Part shown: positions 1-4,890 of the stretch, in pieces
How positions within the stretch are numbered: the first letter of the stretch is position 1
Layout of the letters: each line of letters begins with the position of its first letter
IMG/VR virus record: IMGVR_UViG_3300042876_000065
Location: 1-21,261 of that record
Source: a virus
DNA length: 21,261 nt
Strand: one strand, 5' to 3'
Translations under genes and position numbers: made by a program
The notes under the pieces: model-generated
What the model saw: only the letters and a program-made list of their open reading frames with translations
Told to the model about the DNA's origin: nothing
Database searches by the model: none

Positions 1-110
1 GTCGGTCCAGTAGGGGTATGAAAAACATTGTCAGCGGGGACGCTGTTACCAGTCAGAAGTTAAAACTAGCGTAGGCTAGGGATAACGCCGTGTAATCTGG
101 ATCAAATTTC
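1..110 (+). ncRNA. Structured noncoding tail at left edge
   Basis: No reading frame is supported here. Two perfect small hairpins are visible: CAGCG-GGGA-CGCTG (32-45, a GNRA-type loop) and CTAGC-GTAG-GCTAG (66-79). This is the style of the large RNA further right, so it may be the 3' end of another structured RNA that begins outside the window, or spacer of the tRNA array. The strand is assumed from the tRNAs. Confidence 0.35.
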
Positions 111-187
111 GCTTCGTTAGCTCAGTTGGTTAGATCGCCACACTGTCACTGTGGAGGCCAGGGGTTCGAGTCCCCTACGAGGCGCCA
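111..187 (+). tRNA. tRNA-Asp(GTC)
   Basis: The acceptor GCTTCGT pairs with ACGAGGC (one G-T pair), the anticodon stem CCACA/TGTGG encloses loop CTGTCAC with anticodon GTC, and the T arm is GGGG-TTCGAGT-CCCC. The 3' CCA is encoded. First complete tRNA of the array. Confidence 0.95.
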
Positions 188-196
188 AACACGCAT

Positions 197-219
197 TATC
201 ATGTGAGTGTCACATGATA
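197..219 (+). other. Perfect inter-tRNA hairpin
   Basis: TATCATGTGA/TCACATGATA forms a 10 bp stem with a 3-base loop between tRNA-Asp and tRNA-Cys. There is no U tract, so a processing or spacer hairpin is more likely than an intrinsic terminator. Confidence 0.5.
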
Positions 220-238
220 TGTAAGTCTAATCTAATAT

Positions 239-313
239 GGTCGGGTGGCAGAGCGATTATGCGGCGGATTGCAAATCCGTCTTAGGTAGGTTTGACTCCT
301 ATCTCGACCTCCA
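239..313 (+). tRNA. tRNA-Cys(GCA)
   Basis: The acceptor GGTCGGG pairs with CTCGACC, the anticodon loop TTGCAAA sits in stem GCGGA/TCCGT, and the CCA is encoded (311-313). The discriminator is T, as usual for tRNA-Cys. Confidence 0.93.
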
Positions 314-479
314 AGGCAAATAGATATCTTGTTTTGATGCATGGTATCTCAACGGTTGTAAGTGACGATGGGTGCTATCGGAACTTACGCAAATTTTGAA
401 GTGAGTAGATGCTAGTTCGATTCTAGCCCTGCGTAAGAGTAGCATAATTTGGCAATGCAACTTACTTCATCACGATTAT
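314..479 (+). ncRNA. Structured spacer with T-arm-like hairpin
   Basis: This gene-free stretch holds several pairings: GTAAGT (358-363) with ACTTAC (383-388) enclosing CGAT/ATCG (366-369/377-380), and a perfect T-arm-like hairpin GCTAG-TTCGATT-CTAGC (411-427). ATGCATG (337-343) can pair imperfectly with CCTGCGT (428-434), as a decayed acceptor would. No acceptable D or anticodon arm with U33 is present. It is either a tRNA relic or a separate small structured RNA. Confidence 0.4.
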
Positions 480-567
480 GGAGCATTGGCCGACCGGTTA
501 AGGCAACAGATTGCTAATCTGTCATTCAGCAATGGGTGAGTAGGTTCGATTCCTACATGCTCCGCCA
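480..567 (+). tRNA. tRNA-Ser(GCT)
   Basis: The acceptor GGAGCAT pairs with ATGCTCC, the anticodon stem ACAGA/TCTGT encloses TTGCTAA, and a long variable arm typical of serine tRNAs follows. Discriminator G and CCA are encoded. Confidence 0.95.
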
Positions 568-716
568 AAAACAGTCAAACATTCACTCTGACTTTAAACG
601 TGTGATAATTTAAAAAGGAAAAATTGACATGAAACGTTCAGGTAAACGATAGTGTCAACTACTGACCCCCATGTATGGTCGTAGTTGGCACGTAAAAGAC
701 AATCTAATACGTACAA
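568..716 (+). other. Inter-tRNA spacer with two hairpins
   Basis: No gene is seen. AGTCA/TGACT (about 573-593) and an 11 bp stem GTGTCAACTAC (652-662) with GTAGTTGGCAC (681-691, one G-T) enclosing GACC/GGTC are visible. An ATG at 629 opens an 8-codon frame (MKRSGKR) behind an AAAAGGA. It could be a leader peptide but is too short to call. Confidence 0.4.
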
Positions 717-791
717 CCCAGGGAAACTTTGATGGTGAAGTCCGGCCTCTTAAGCCGAGAGAACTGAGTTCGAATCTCAGCACTGGGACCA
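717..791 (+). tRNA. tRNA-Lys(CTT)
   Basis: The acceptor CCCAGGG pairs with CACTGGG with one mismatch. The D arm is ACTT/AAGT, the anticodon arm is CGGC-CTCTTAA-GCCG, and the T arm is CTGAG-TTCGAAT-CTCAG. CCA is encoded (789-791). It is followed after 5 bases by a second lysine tRNA. Confidence 0.88.
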
Positions 792-796
792 TATAT

Positions 797-871
797 GGGG
801 GTATAATTCAACGGCTAGAATATCCGGCTTTTAACCGGTCTATCAGAGTTCGATTCTCTGTGCCCCTACCA
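797..871 (+). tRNA. tRNA-Lys(TTT)
   Basis: The acceptor GGGGGTA pairs with TGCCCCT (two G-T pairs), the anticodon arm is CCGG-CTTTTAA-CCGG, and the T arm is CAGAG-TTCGATT-CTCTG. The encoded CCA (869-871) also starts the long stem of the following RNA element. Confidence 0.92.
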
Positions 872-997
872 TATATATAAACATTTTTGACGGCCAGACC
901 TCGCAATTGAAGCGAGTAATCTCGTCGGTGACCTGGCAGTTGCGAAAGGTTCTTTGTGCCAGCATTGAACTGAAATCGAAAATGTTTTTATATATGG
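869..997 (+). ncRNA. CCA-paired inter-tRNA RNA, element E1
   Basis: Bases 869-887 pair with 979-997 (18 of 19 positions). The first three are the CCA tail of tRNA-Lys(TTT) and the last three are TGG. The interior holds an anticodon-arm-like hairpin CTCGC-AATTGAA-GCGAG (900-916). A late promoter box starts at the next base. The same design recurs at 1365-1519 and 4323-4490. I recognise no known RNA family; a processing signal or a small phage RNA is possible. Confidence 0.6.
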
Positions 998-1005
998 TAT
1001 AAATA
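998..1005 (+). promoter_or_regulatory. T4-type late promoter box before tRNA-Ser
   Basis: TATAAATA exactly, followed by ATTTTAT and then the first base of tRNA-Ser(TGA). The same box with the same 7-base gap precedes tRNA-Leu(TAG) at 4249. In T4 this box is read by the gp55 late sigma factor, so transcription would start near the mature tRNA 5' end. Confidence 0.65.
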
Positions 1006-1012
1006 ATTTTAT

Positions 1013-1102
1013 GGAAACGTGGTCGAGTGGTCTATGGCTCCGGTCTTGAAAACCGGCGGACGTGAAAGCGTCCCGTGAGTTCGAATCTCACCGTTTCCGC
1101 CA
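1013..1102 (+). tRNA. tRNA-Ser(TGA)
   Basis: The acceptor GGAAACG pairs with CGTTTCC, the anticodon arm is CCGGT-CTTGAAA-ACCGG, and there is a long variable arm (GGACG..CGTCC). Discriminator G and CCA are encoded. A TATAAATA box lies 7 bases upstream. Confidence 0.95.
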
Positions 1103-1109
1103 ACAACAT

Positions 1110-1183
1110 ATCTCTTTGGTGTAATGGCAGCACTGCGGTCTCCAAAACCGTAAGTGGGGGTTCGAGTCCCTCAGGGGATGCCA
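1110..1183 (+). tRNA. tRNA-Trp(CCA)
   Basis: The acceptor ATCTCTT pairs with AGGGGAT (G-T pairs allowed) and the anticodon arm is GCGGT-CTCCAAA-ACCGT. Discriminator G and CCA are encoded. Confidence 0.92.
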
Positions 1184-1190
1184 ATTTTTA

Positions 1191-1282
1191 GCCTCTATAG
1201 TTTAACGGTAAAACGGCGGATTTATATCCCGTAAGCAACAGATAATTGGTTCATCTGGGTTCGATTCCCGGTGGAGGCACCA
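1191..1282 (+). tRNA. tRNA, anticodon probably TAT, long variable arm
   Basis: The acceptor GCCTCTA pairs with TGGAGGC, the D stem is GTTT/AAAC and the T arm is CTGGG-TTCGATT-CCCGG, with ACCA encoded. The anticodon loop (1221-1227) is TTTATAT in stem GCGGA/CCCGT with an A-C mismatch at the loop. By position the anticodon is TAT (Ile, AUA codons), but the variable region is 22 bases with its own stem (CAGAT..ATCTG), as in Leu, Ser or Tyr tRNAs. The amino acid is therefore uncertain. Confidence 0.75.
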
Positions 1283-1289
1283 GAACGTT

Positions 1290-1367
1290 GCGCCCTTAGC
1301 TCATGCTGGTTAGAGCAGTGGACTCATAATCCATTGGTGCTGTGTTCGACTCACAGAGGGCGCACCA
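1290..1367 (+). tRNA. tRNA with CAT anticodon (Ile2 or elongator Met)
   Basis: The acceptor GCGCCCT pairs with AGGGCGC, the anticodon arm is GTGGA-CTCATAA-TCCAT, and ACCA is encoded. The anticodon-arm surroundings (GACTCATAATC, then TTGGT) resemble bacterial tRNA-Ile2, whose CAT is modified to read AUA. Elongator Met is the alternative. The GGG/CCC anticodon stem of initiators is absent. Confidence 0.9.
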
Positions 1368-1519
1368 TAAATTAGTGTACTCAAAATTAATTTAGAGTAT
1401 AATTTGCCAGACTCCGGTCTATCTATTGGTGCACACATTAGATGGGCTATGATACTATTTTAATTATAGAATCAATAGTATCTCTTTACAGTCTGCCAGC
1501 CGAGTACACTAATTTATGG
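1365..1519 (+). ncRNA. CCA-paired inter-tRNA RNA, element E2
   Basis: A perfect 18 bp inverted repeat closes the element: 1365-1382 begins CCATAAATTAG and 1502-1519 ends CTAATTTATGG. The first three bases are the CCA tail of the preceding tRNA. Inside, CAGAC (1408-1412) pairs with GTCTG (1491-1495) and GATACTAT (1451-1458) with ATAGTATC (1475-1482). No reading frame fits. It has the same design as E1 and E3 with different bases. Confidence 0.65.
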
Positions 1520-1522
1520 TAG

Positions 1523-1687
1523 TTACAATGAATGTATGAAAGACAACGCAGATTCCATGTCAGTGAAAAATTTCAAGACTGTGGACACTGTGTACATATC
1601 ATGCACGAGGATGTAACATGTATTGTCGTTAGACATTGACAGATGGATGTGTAATCCACTTTTAGTGATTGCGTCATATGTGTGCAT
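1523..1687 (-). CDS. Small hypothetical phage protein (54 aa)
   Basis: This 54-residue frame starts at the ATG ending at 1687 (MHTYDAITKSG) and ends FTDMESALSFIHSL. The pattern of short strands followed by a C-terminal amphipathic stretch resembles small orphan phage proteins, but I cannot name a family. The frame stays open further upstream, across the promoter and into the divergent gene. I chose this start because a TATAAATA box on the minus strand lies only four bases before it, leaving no room for a Shine-Dalgarno site. It is transcribed away from the SGNH-like gene and shares a palindromic promoter with it. Confidence 0.55.
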   Translation of the reverse strand: MHTYDAITKSGLHIHLSMSNDNTCYILVHDMYTVSTVLKFFTDMESALSFIHSL

Positions 1688-1691
1688 CAAG

Positions 1692-1703
1692 TATTTATAA
1701 ATA
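1692..1703. promoter_or_regulatory. Palindromic bidirectional late promoter
   Basis: TATTTATAAATA is a perfect palindrome that contains TATAAATA on both strands. The plus copy (1696-1703) lies 5 bases before the ATG at 1709; the minus copy (1699-1692) lies 4 bases before the ATG at 1687. If the start site is 6-7 bases past the box, as in T4, both messages would be leaderless or nearly so. Confidence 0.6.
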
Positions 1704-1708
1704 TTCAC

Positions 1709-2503
1709 ATGAGTAAAATTCTGATTACAAGTGGATGTAGTTTTAGCGTTAATAACCTTAGAATTCCGGCAACATGGTCTACACACCTCGGTAATACGTT
1801 GTATCAATTAGATTATCATGCACACCGTAACTCTGCTAGATCAAGTCAGGGTAATGGCTTGATAAGCAGAAGTACGATGTATAATGTTATTAGCGCATTG
1901 GAAACATACAAGCCCGAAGATATCTTAGTGGGTGTCATGTGGTCAGGAGCAAGTCGCCATGATTATAGATGCACTGATAGTAAAGACCTGCAGTTTGTTC
2001 AAGCTAATATAAACAACGGTTGGATTAAGAATCCAAATCAGTTTGTTAAAAATGCTCCTGACAATTGGGTCATGCTTACGGCAGCTTGGGCTGATGGTAG
2101 CTACGGTTCCGTAGTCAAAGAAGCTGAACTGTACTACAGACATTTTTACGATGAGATTGGTAGCTCAATTCAATCAATTGAGCATATACTGCGTTTGCAA
2201 CTGTTTTTAGAATCAAAGAAAATTCCATACTTCTTTACTAACTACAGCGATCAAAACATAGTAAGAGACTATCTAAAGGAAAATATCGAGATAAAATATT
2301 TGTACGATCAAATAGATTTTTCAAAGTATCTTCCAGTTAGTAGTGAATTTAGATGGTGTTACGATAACTCTAAGTTCACACATTTGTGGCCAGAGAATTG
2401 GAGAGATCAGATATCTCTTCATCCAAAACCAGAAATGCACAAAGAATTTGTTGACCAAGTTATAATGCCTTGGTTACAAGAAAAATACGCGGGGTTGGTA
2501 TAG
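1709..2503 (+). CDS. SGNH/GDSL-like hydrolase (264 aa)
   Basis: The N-terminus MSKILITSGCSFS has the nucleophile-elbow pattern of phage SGNH/GDSL hydrolase-like proteins (serine in SGCSFS). Near the C-terminus DQISLHPKPEMH fits the family's D-x(n)-H catalytic block. Such enzymes act as esterases or acetylesterases on sugars and lipids; the substrate here is unknown. A GTG at 1682 in frame would add nine residues, but ATG 1709 fits the TATAAATA box 5 bases upstream. The stop TAG (2501-2503) lies inside tRNA-Gly(TCC), so gene and tRNA overlap by 15 bases. The call is family-level and inferred from motifs. Confidence 0.7.
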   Translation: MSKILITSGCSFSVNNLRIPATWSTHLGNTLYQLDYHAHRNSARSSQGNGLISRSTMYNVISALETYKPEDILVGVMWSGASRHDYRCTDSKDLQFVQANINNGWIKNPNQFVKNAPDNWVMLTAAWADGSYGSVVKEAELYYRHFYDEIGSSIQSIEHILRLQLFLESKKIPYFFTNYSDQNIVRDYLKENIEIKYLYDQIDFSKYLPVSSEFRWCYDNSKFTHLWPENWRDQISLHPKPEMHKEFVDQVIMPWLQEKYAGLV

Positions 2504-2562
2504 TGGCTGTGCTCTAGCCTTCCAAGCTAGTAAGACGAGTTCGATCCTCGTACCCCGCTCCA
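2489..2562 (+). tRNA. tRNA-Gly(TCC)
   Basis: The acceptor GCGGGGT pairs with ACCCCGC, the anticodon arm is CTAGC-CTTCCAA-GCTAG, and the T arm is ACGAG-TTCGATC-CTCGT. TCCA is encoded. Its 5' end overlaps the end of the SGNH-like gene and supplies that gene's stop codon. Confidence 0.93.
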
Positions 2563-2567
2563 CTTTT

Positions 2568-2680
2568 AGGATGTTTACAGCAAACAATCGTTTAAGGTTC
2601 AACTCCTTATTTTGCCACCAAACGCTCGAAAGGGCATCGGCAGAGTCGCGCAATGGGCGCAATCTACACATCCTGTTATA
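2568..2680 (+). ncRNA. Clamp RNA element 1, holding a tRNA 3' half
   Basis: AGGATGT (2568-2574) pairs with ACATCCT (2668-2674). CAGCAA follows the first strand (2578-2583) and GTT follows the second, the signature shared by five sites in this window. The insert contains a textbook T arm TAAGG-TTCAACT-CCTTA (2593-2609) followed by TTTTGCC and ACCA (2610-2620), that is, a tRNA 3' end. About 12 bases later GGCA (2633-2636) could be the matching 5' acceptor strand (four pairs only), followed by a loosely D-arm-like stretch. This hints at a permuted tRNA or a tRNA-like domain. Confidence 0.5.
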
Positions 2681-2685
2681 TTTTG

Positions 2686-2712
2686 GTCAACGACTTGAAA
2701 ATAGTTGTTGAC
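2686..2712 (+). other. 10 bp hairpin overlapping the -35 box
   Basis: GTCAACGACT (2686-2695) pairs with AGTTGTTGAC (2703-2712) with one G-T and a 7-base loop. It ends on the TTGAC of the next promoter. It could end upstream transcripts or mark their 3' border; no U tract follows. Confidence 0.4.
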
Positions 2713-2736
2713 AATAAATCAAAGAACTGATACAAT
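2708..2736 (+). promoter_or_regulatory. Sigma70-type promoter of the giant RNA
   Basis: TTGACA (2708-2713), a 17-base spacer, then TACAAT (2731-2736). The expected start is near 2743. Two other structured-RNA regions have the same TTGACA-N17-TACAAT arrangement (11965 and 12457). Confidence 0.75.
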
Positions 2737-2746
2737 ACATGTATTG
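2733..2746. promoter_or_regulatory. Palindromic operator candidate
   Basis: CAATACATGTATTG is a perfect 14-base palindrome that starts in the -10 box and covers the expected start site. A near copy, CAATACTTGTATTG, lies at the same place in the promoter at 11965, and the promoter at 12457 has the half-site CAATACA. This fits a repressor or activator site. Confidence 0.4.
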
Positions 2747-3388
2747 ACACTGAGAAATCGGTGATGTTCTTTAAAAATTTAAGCTAAGAATTTTCTTAGC
2801 ATTGTTGAGTATACTAACTTACAGCACAGCCGAATCTGTGTGTAACTCCTAGTCGTAACTTATTGTGAGAAATAAGGGAGTGTATGTCTCACTAGTGTAT
2901 TCAACAATGTTAAGATTTTAAAAGATATGGGGGCTTAGCCTCATTAGAATAAGCATAGTGATATGCCCAAAGCGGTCGTCTCCTACAGACCCGCGCTAGA
3001 AATAGTTCATCTAAGCAAGCCTGCTTACACCCGTGAGGGTGCGATCACTGATAAGACCGGTGGTTGTAACTGTAAAGCAAGTGTGTTGGAAAGAATGTCT
3101 GTTTATGTTCCCGTGAGGGTAAGACAGGCGGACAGAGAGTAACAGGTGGTGCTGACCTCAACACAAAACCAACTTGTCAACAGGTATAAGAAAAGGTAGT
3201 GTATTGATTCGAGGGGTTGCACCCAAGAGTTCGTATGCAGTTTGAGTGGTTAGTGGATATGTATGGTAACAGGCATATACACCGATCGTGAAAGACGACT
3301 GAGTAGTTCGCAAGACAAAAGGTACGTGGCGTGTTGTATTTTGTAGTCCAAAAGATTATGAAGCAACTGAGACAGCACATCACAGTAG

Positions 3389-3459
3389 GTTGTTATAGAT
3401 CATTGGTAGATCAATTCTCTGTTAAAGAATAGGCAGCAGGTTCAATTCCCGCTAACAAA
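3389..3459 (+). tRNA. tRNA-Asn(GTT) embedded in the giant RNA
   Basis: All arms are present: acceptor TTGTTA (3390-3395) with TAACAA (3453-3458), D arm GATC-ATTGGTA-GATC, anticodon arm ATTCT-CTGTTAA-AGAAT (3414-3430), a 5-base variable loop, and T arm GCAGG-TTCAATT-CCCGC with one mismatch. The first acceptor position is mismatched (G-A). Unlike most tRNAs here no CCA is encoded (TAAAA follows). It is either a tRNA cut out of the large transcript or a tRNA-shaped domain kept within it. Confidence 0.75.
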
Positions 3460-3793
3460 TAAAAAAGCAAAGTCTGTCTCGGTTGTATGTGAAAAGCATC
3501 TAATACTGGAGCCGCAAGGTAATTCAGTCAGACGTAACTCGCAAGGTGAAATCTGTTTATGCAGGAAGTTTCGTAAGTTGTTAGCGCAACTGAATGGCTC
3601 GCAAGGTCAGCGGAGTAGAAAGCGTAGAATAGCATACAATGTCAAGTCTAATGCCTGACTTAAAACGGCGATGTTGGTAACAGACTAGGATACTCAGCAA
3701 TGAGGCTTAGTGGAAATCAGAAGAAAGCAGTCTCGCAAGGATTGTAATAATGTCTGAGGTGTTACTCGGTAAGGATGTATTCTCAGTCCTCCA

Positions 3794-3873
3794 CTATTCT
3801 AAAGCACATTAAAGTAGCGACTATTGCTGGAGGCGGTAGCACGTAATTAGTGTGTTTCAGAATAGTAAATTAC
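3794..3873 (+). repeat. Duplicated RNA domain, copy a
   Basis: CTATTCT (3794-3800) pairs perfectly with AGAATAG (3859-3865), and GCACA (3804-3808) with TGTGT (3851-3855). The block ends GTAAATTAC. The same order of motifs (TTCTAAAnCACATT, then AGTGTGTTTCAG, then GTAA-TTAC) returns at 4099-4174 with different sequence between, which is how a repeated structured domain evolves. Confidence 0.5.
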
Positions 3874-4098
3874 TGGCTCCAAAGGCAAAGTGATACTATA
3901 CGGTGTGTTCAGCATCGTGAGAGCAAAAGTTAGATACAAGATTGCAAAGCGAAGTTAATTAACGCAGTTCGGTCGCTACAGAATATCGGGTTACTCCCGA
4001 CGGTGGGACTGTATTATTAACCAGCAAAGAACGATTGGATAGGATTTGATCACCTTGAATGTCGTAAGCATCAAGTTGAAACGCTAACAACTGGACAC

Positions 4099-4174
4099 CA
4101 TTCTAAAACACATTTCGAGTCCATGTCTCTTCCGTAATTAAGGAAGGATAGTGTGTTTCAGTATGAGTAATTAC
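4099..4174 (+). repeat. Duplicated RNA domain, copy b
   Basis: CATTCT (4099-4104) faces AGTATG (4160-4165), five of six pairs, and AACACA (4107-4112) pairs with TGTGTT (4152-4157). The G-T pair of copy a is an A-T pair here, a change that keeps pairing. The inner hairpin CTTCC/GGAAG differs from copy a. Confidence 0.5.
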
Positions 4175-4233
4175 ATGAACAACTCAGATCACTCGCTTAT
4201 CCCATAGATAAGAAAGAGGGTCGTAGTTACTCG

Positions 4234-4241
4234 TATAAATA
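4234..4241 (+). promoter_or_regulatory. T4-type late promoter box before tRNA-Leu
   Basis: TATAAATA followed by GTTTTAT and then the first base of tRNA-Leu(TAG), the same geometry as at 998-1005. It lies where the giant RNA appears to end. Confidence 0.65.
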
Positions 4242-4248
4242 GTTTTAT

Positions 4249-4325
4249 GCACCGGTGATGGAATTGGTATACGTGTTGGTCTTAGAAGCCAAATTTTGTG
4301 GGTTCGAGTCCCACCCGGTGCACCA
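4249..4325 (+). tRNA. tRNA-Leu(TAG) with a short variable loop
   Basis: The acceptor GCACCGG pairs with CCGGTGC, the anticodon arm is TTGGT-CTTAGAA-GCCAA and the T arm is GTGGG-TTCGAGT-CCCAC; ACCA is encoded. The anticodon TAG reads CUA (Leu). The variable loop is only about 5 bases although leucine tRNAs normally carry a long arm, so this is an atypical leucine tRNA. Confidence 0.85.
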
Positions 4326-4490
4326 TACTATAGTATACTCTTGTCATATTGGGGGACATAGCTTGCCCGTATAGTTAGGGGAATCCGTTCGCTCTAACGA
4401 GTGCTATATCTCAGATGTTCGAAAGTCTGGTTTAAGGTATACTACGAAGTTACAGTGCTTGACACGCATTGGGAGTGTATTATAGTATGG
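4323..4490 (+). ncRNA. CCA-paired inter-tRNA RNA, element E3
   Basis: Bases 4323-4340 (CCATACTATAGTATACTC) pair with 4473-4490 over 18 bp including two G-T pairs. The first three bases are the CCA tail of tRNA-Leu(TAG). The interior includes CTC-TAAC-GAG and other short stems. The G-T pairs show that pairing is kept while sequence drifts. The element is followed by tRNA-Leu(TAA). Confidence 0.6.
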
Positions 4491-4497
4491 TAAATTT

Positions 4498-4581
4498 GCG
4501 ACTGTGGTGTAATTGGTAGCCACAGCAGACTTAAAATCTGCCGCCTAGTGCGTACCGGTTCGAGTCCGGTCAGTCGCACCA
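4498..4581 (+). tRNA. tRNA-Leu(TAA)
   Basis: The acceptor GCGACTG pairs with CAGTCGC, the anticodon arm is GCAGA-CTTAAAA-TCTGC, and a long variable arm and ACCA are present. It is a normal class II leucine tRNA. Confidence 0.94.
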
Positions 4582-4638
4582 AAGAACTCTCCCTTACATA
4601 CGGAGTACAATGAGACAAGTAGTATGTAACGAATAATT

Positions 4639-4714
4639 GGGGGTGTAGCTCAACTGGGAGAGCGTCTGATTTGCATTCAGAAGGTCGCGGGTTCGATCCC
4701 TGTCACCTCCACCA
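4639..4714 (+). tRNA. tRNA-Ala(TGC)
   Basis: The acceptor GGGGGTG pairs with CACCTCC, the D arm TAGCTCAACTGGGAGAGC is standard, the anticodon arm is TCTGA-TTTGCAT-TCAGA, and ACCA is encoded. Confidence 0.95.
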
Positions 4715-4724
4715 AGTATCATGT

Positions 4725-4798
4725 TGCGGGCGAGTGTGATGGTAGCACGTTGGGCTCATAACCCAGAGGGCCGGTTCGATTCCGAGGCTACGCAACCA
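4725..4798 (+). tRNA. Initiator-like tRNA-Met(CAT), poorly paired acceptor
   Basis: The anticodon arm TTGGG-CTCATAA-CCCAG has the three G-C pairs that mark initiator tRNAs, and the 3' end CGCAACCA matches bacterial tRNA-fMet. The acceptor pairs only at its first four positions, and the T stem GCCGG/CCGAG has two mismatches. Taking GTTGCG at 4723 against CGCAAC is an alternative pairing that would leave no CCA. It may be decaying or repaired after transcription. Confidence 0.65.
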
Positions 4799-4805
4799 AA
4801 TTTAT

Positions 4806-4879
4806 AGCGGGTAGGGCGGTCACCACTTCAGTCTCATAAGCTCGGAGCATCGGCAGTTCGAATCTGTCACCCGCATCCA
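4806..4879 (+). tRNA. tRNA-like with CAT anticodon, shortened D arm
   Basis: GCGGGT pairs with ACCCGC, the T arm is GGCAG-TTCGAAT-CTGTC, the anticodon loop is CTCATAA and TCCA is encoded. The D-arm region is only about 12 bases and the anticodon stem is weak. This is the third CAT anticodon in the window; identity (Met or Ile2) and function are uncertain. Confidence 0.55.
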
Positions 4880-4890
4880 AATTGACCTTT

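Larger units (their letters stand above)
2743..4230 (+). ncRNA. Giant structured noncoding RNA with internal tRNA-Asn
   Basis: About 1.5 kb follow a strong promoter with no credible reading frame but many hairpins, several with GNRA loops: ACCC-GTGA-GGGT (3029-3040), CCC-GTGA-GGG (3110-3119), CC-GCAA-GG (3512-3519) and more CGCAAGG sites at 3540, 3600 and 3734. A 15 bp stem (2800-2814/2895-2909, two G-T) encloses CACAG/CTGTG, ACTCC/GGAGT and CTTATT/AATAAG. Other stems are AAGCA-AGCC-TGCTT (3013-3026), TCGGG/CCCGA (3986-4000), CTTCC/GGAAG (4129-4146) and CTTATC/GATAAG (4196-4212). A tRNA-Asn lies inside. Size, promoter, GNRA density and tRNA-rich phage context match the large ornate RNA classes GOLLD and ROOL, but I cannot match consensus sequence. 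It may be one RNA or several; the ends are approximate. Confidence 0.7.

Noticed and set aside
384-437. A complete extra tRNA around the T-arm-like hairpin
   Set aside because: Acceptor strands pair at best imperfectly and there is no anticodon arm with U33; kept only as a structured spacer.
629-652. Seven-residue frame MKRSGKR behind a good ribosome site
   Set aside because: Too short to separate from chance and it lies among tRNA spacers.
671-880. Plus-strand frame of 69 residues
   Set aside because: It reads straight through tRNA-Lys(CTT) and tRNA-Lys(TTT).
2474-2671. Minus-strand frame of 65 residues across tRNA-Gly and clamp element 1
   Set aside because: It contains the WWQNKELNLKR and RGTRIELV strings that arise when the antisense of tRNA 3' ends is translated.
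3177-3383. Minus-strand frame of 68 residues in the giant RNA
   Set aside because: Low-complexity composition, no ribosome site, and it lies over hairpins of the structured RNA.
3687-3783. Sixth clamp element inside the giant RNA (AGGATAC, TCAGCAA, GTATTCT)
   Set aside because: The spacing to CAGCAA is two bases short, one pair is G-T and no GTT follows; could be chance.
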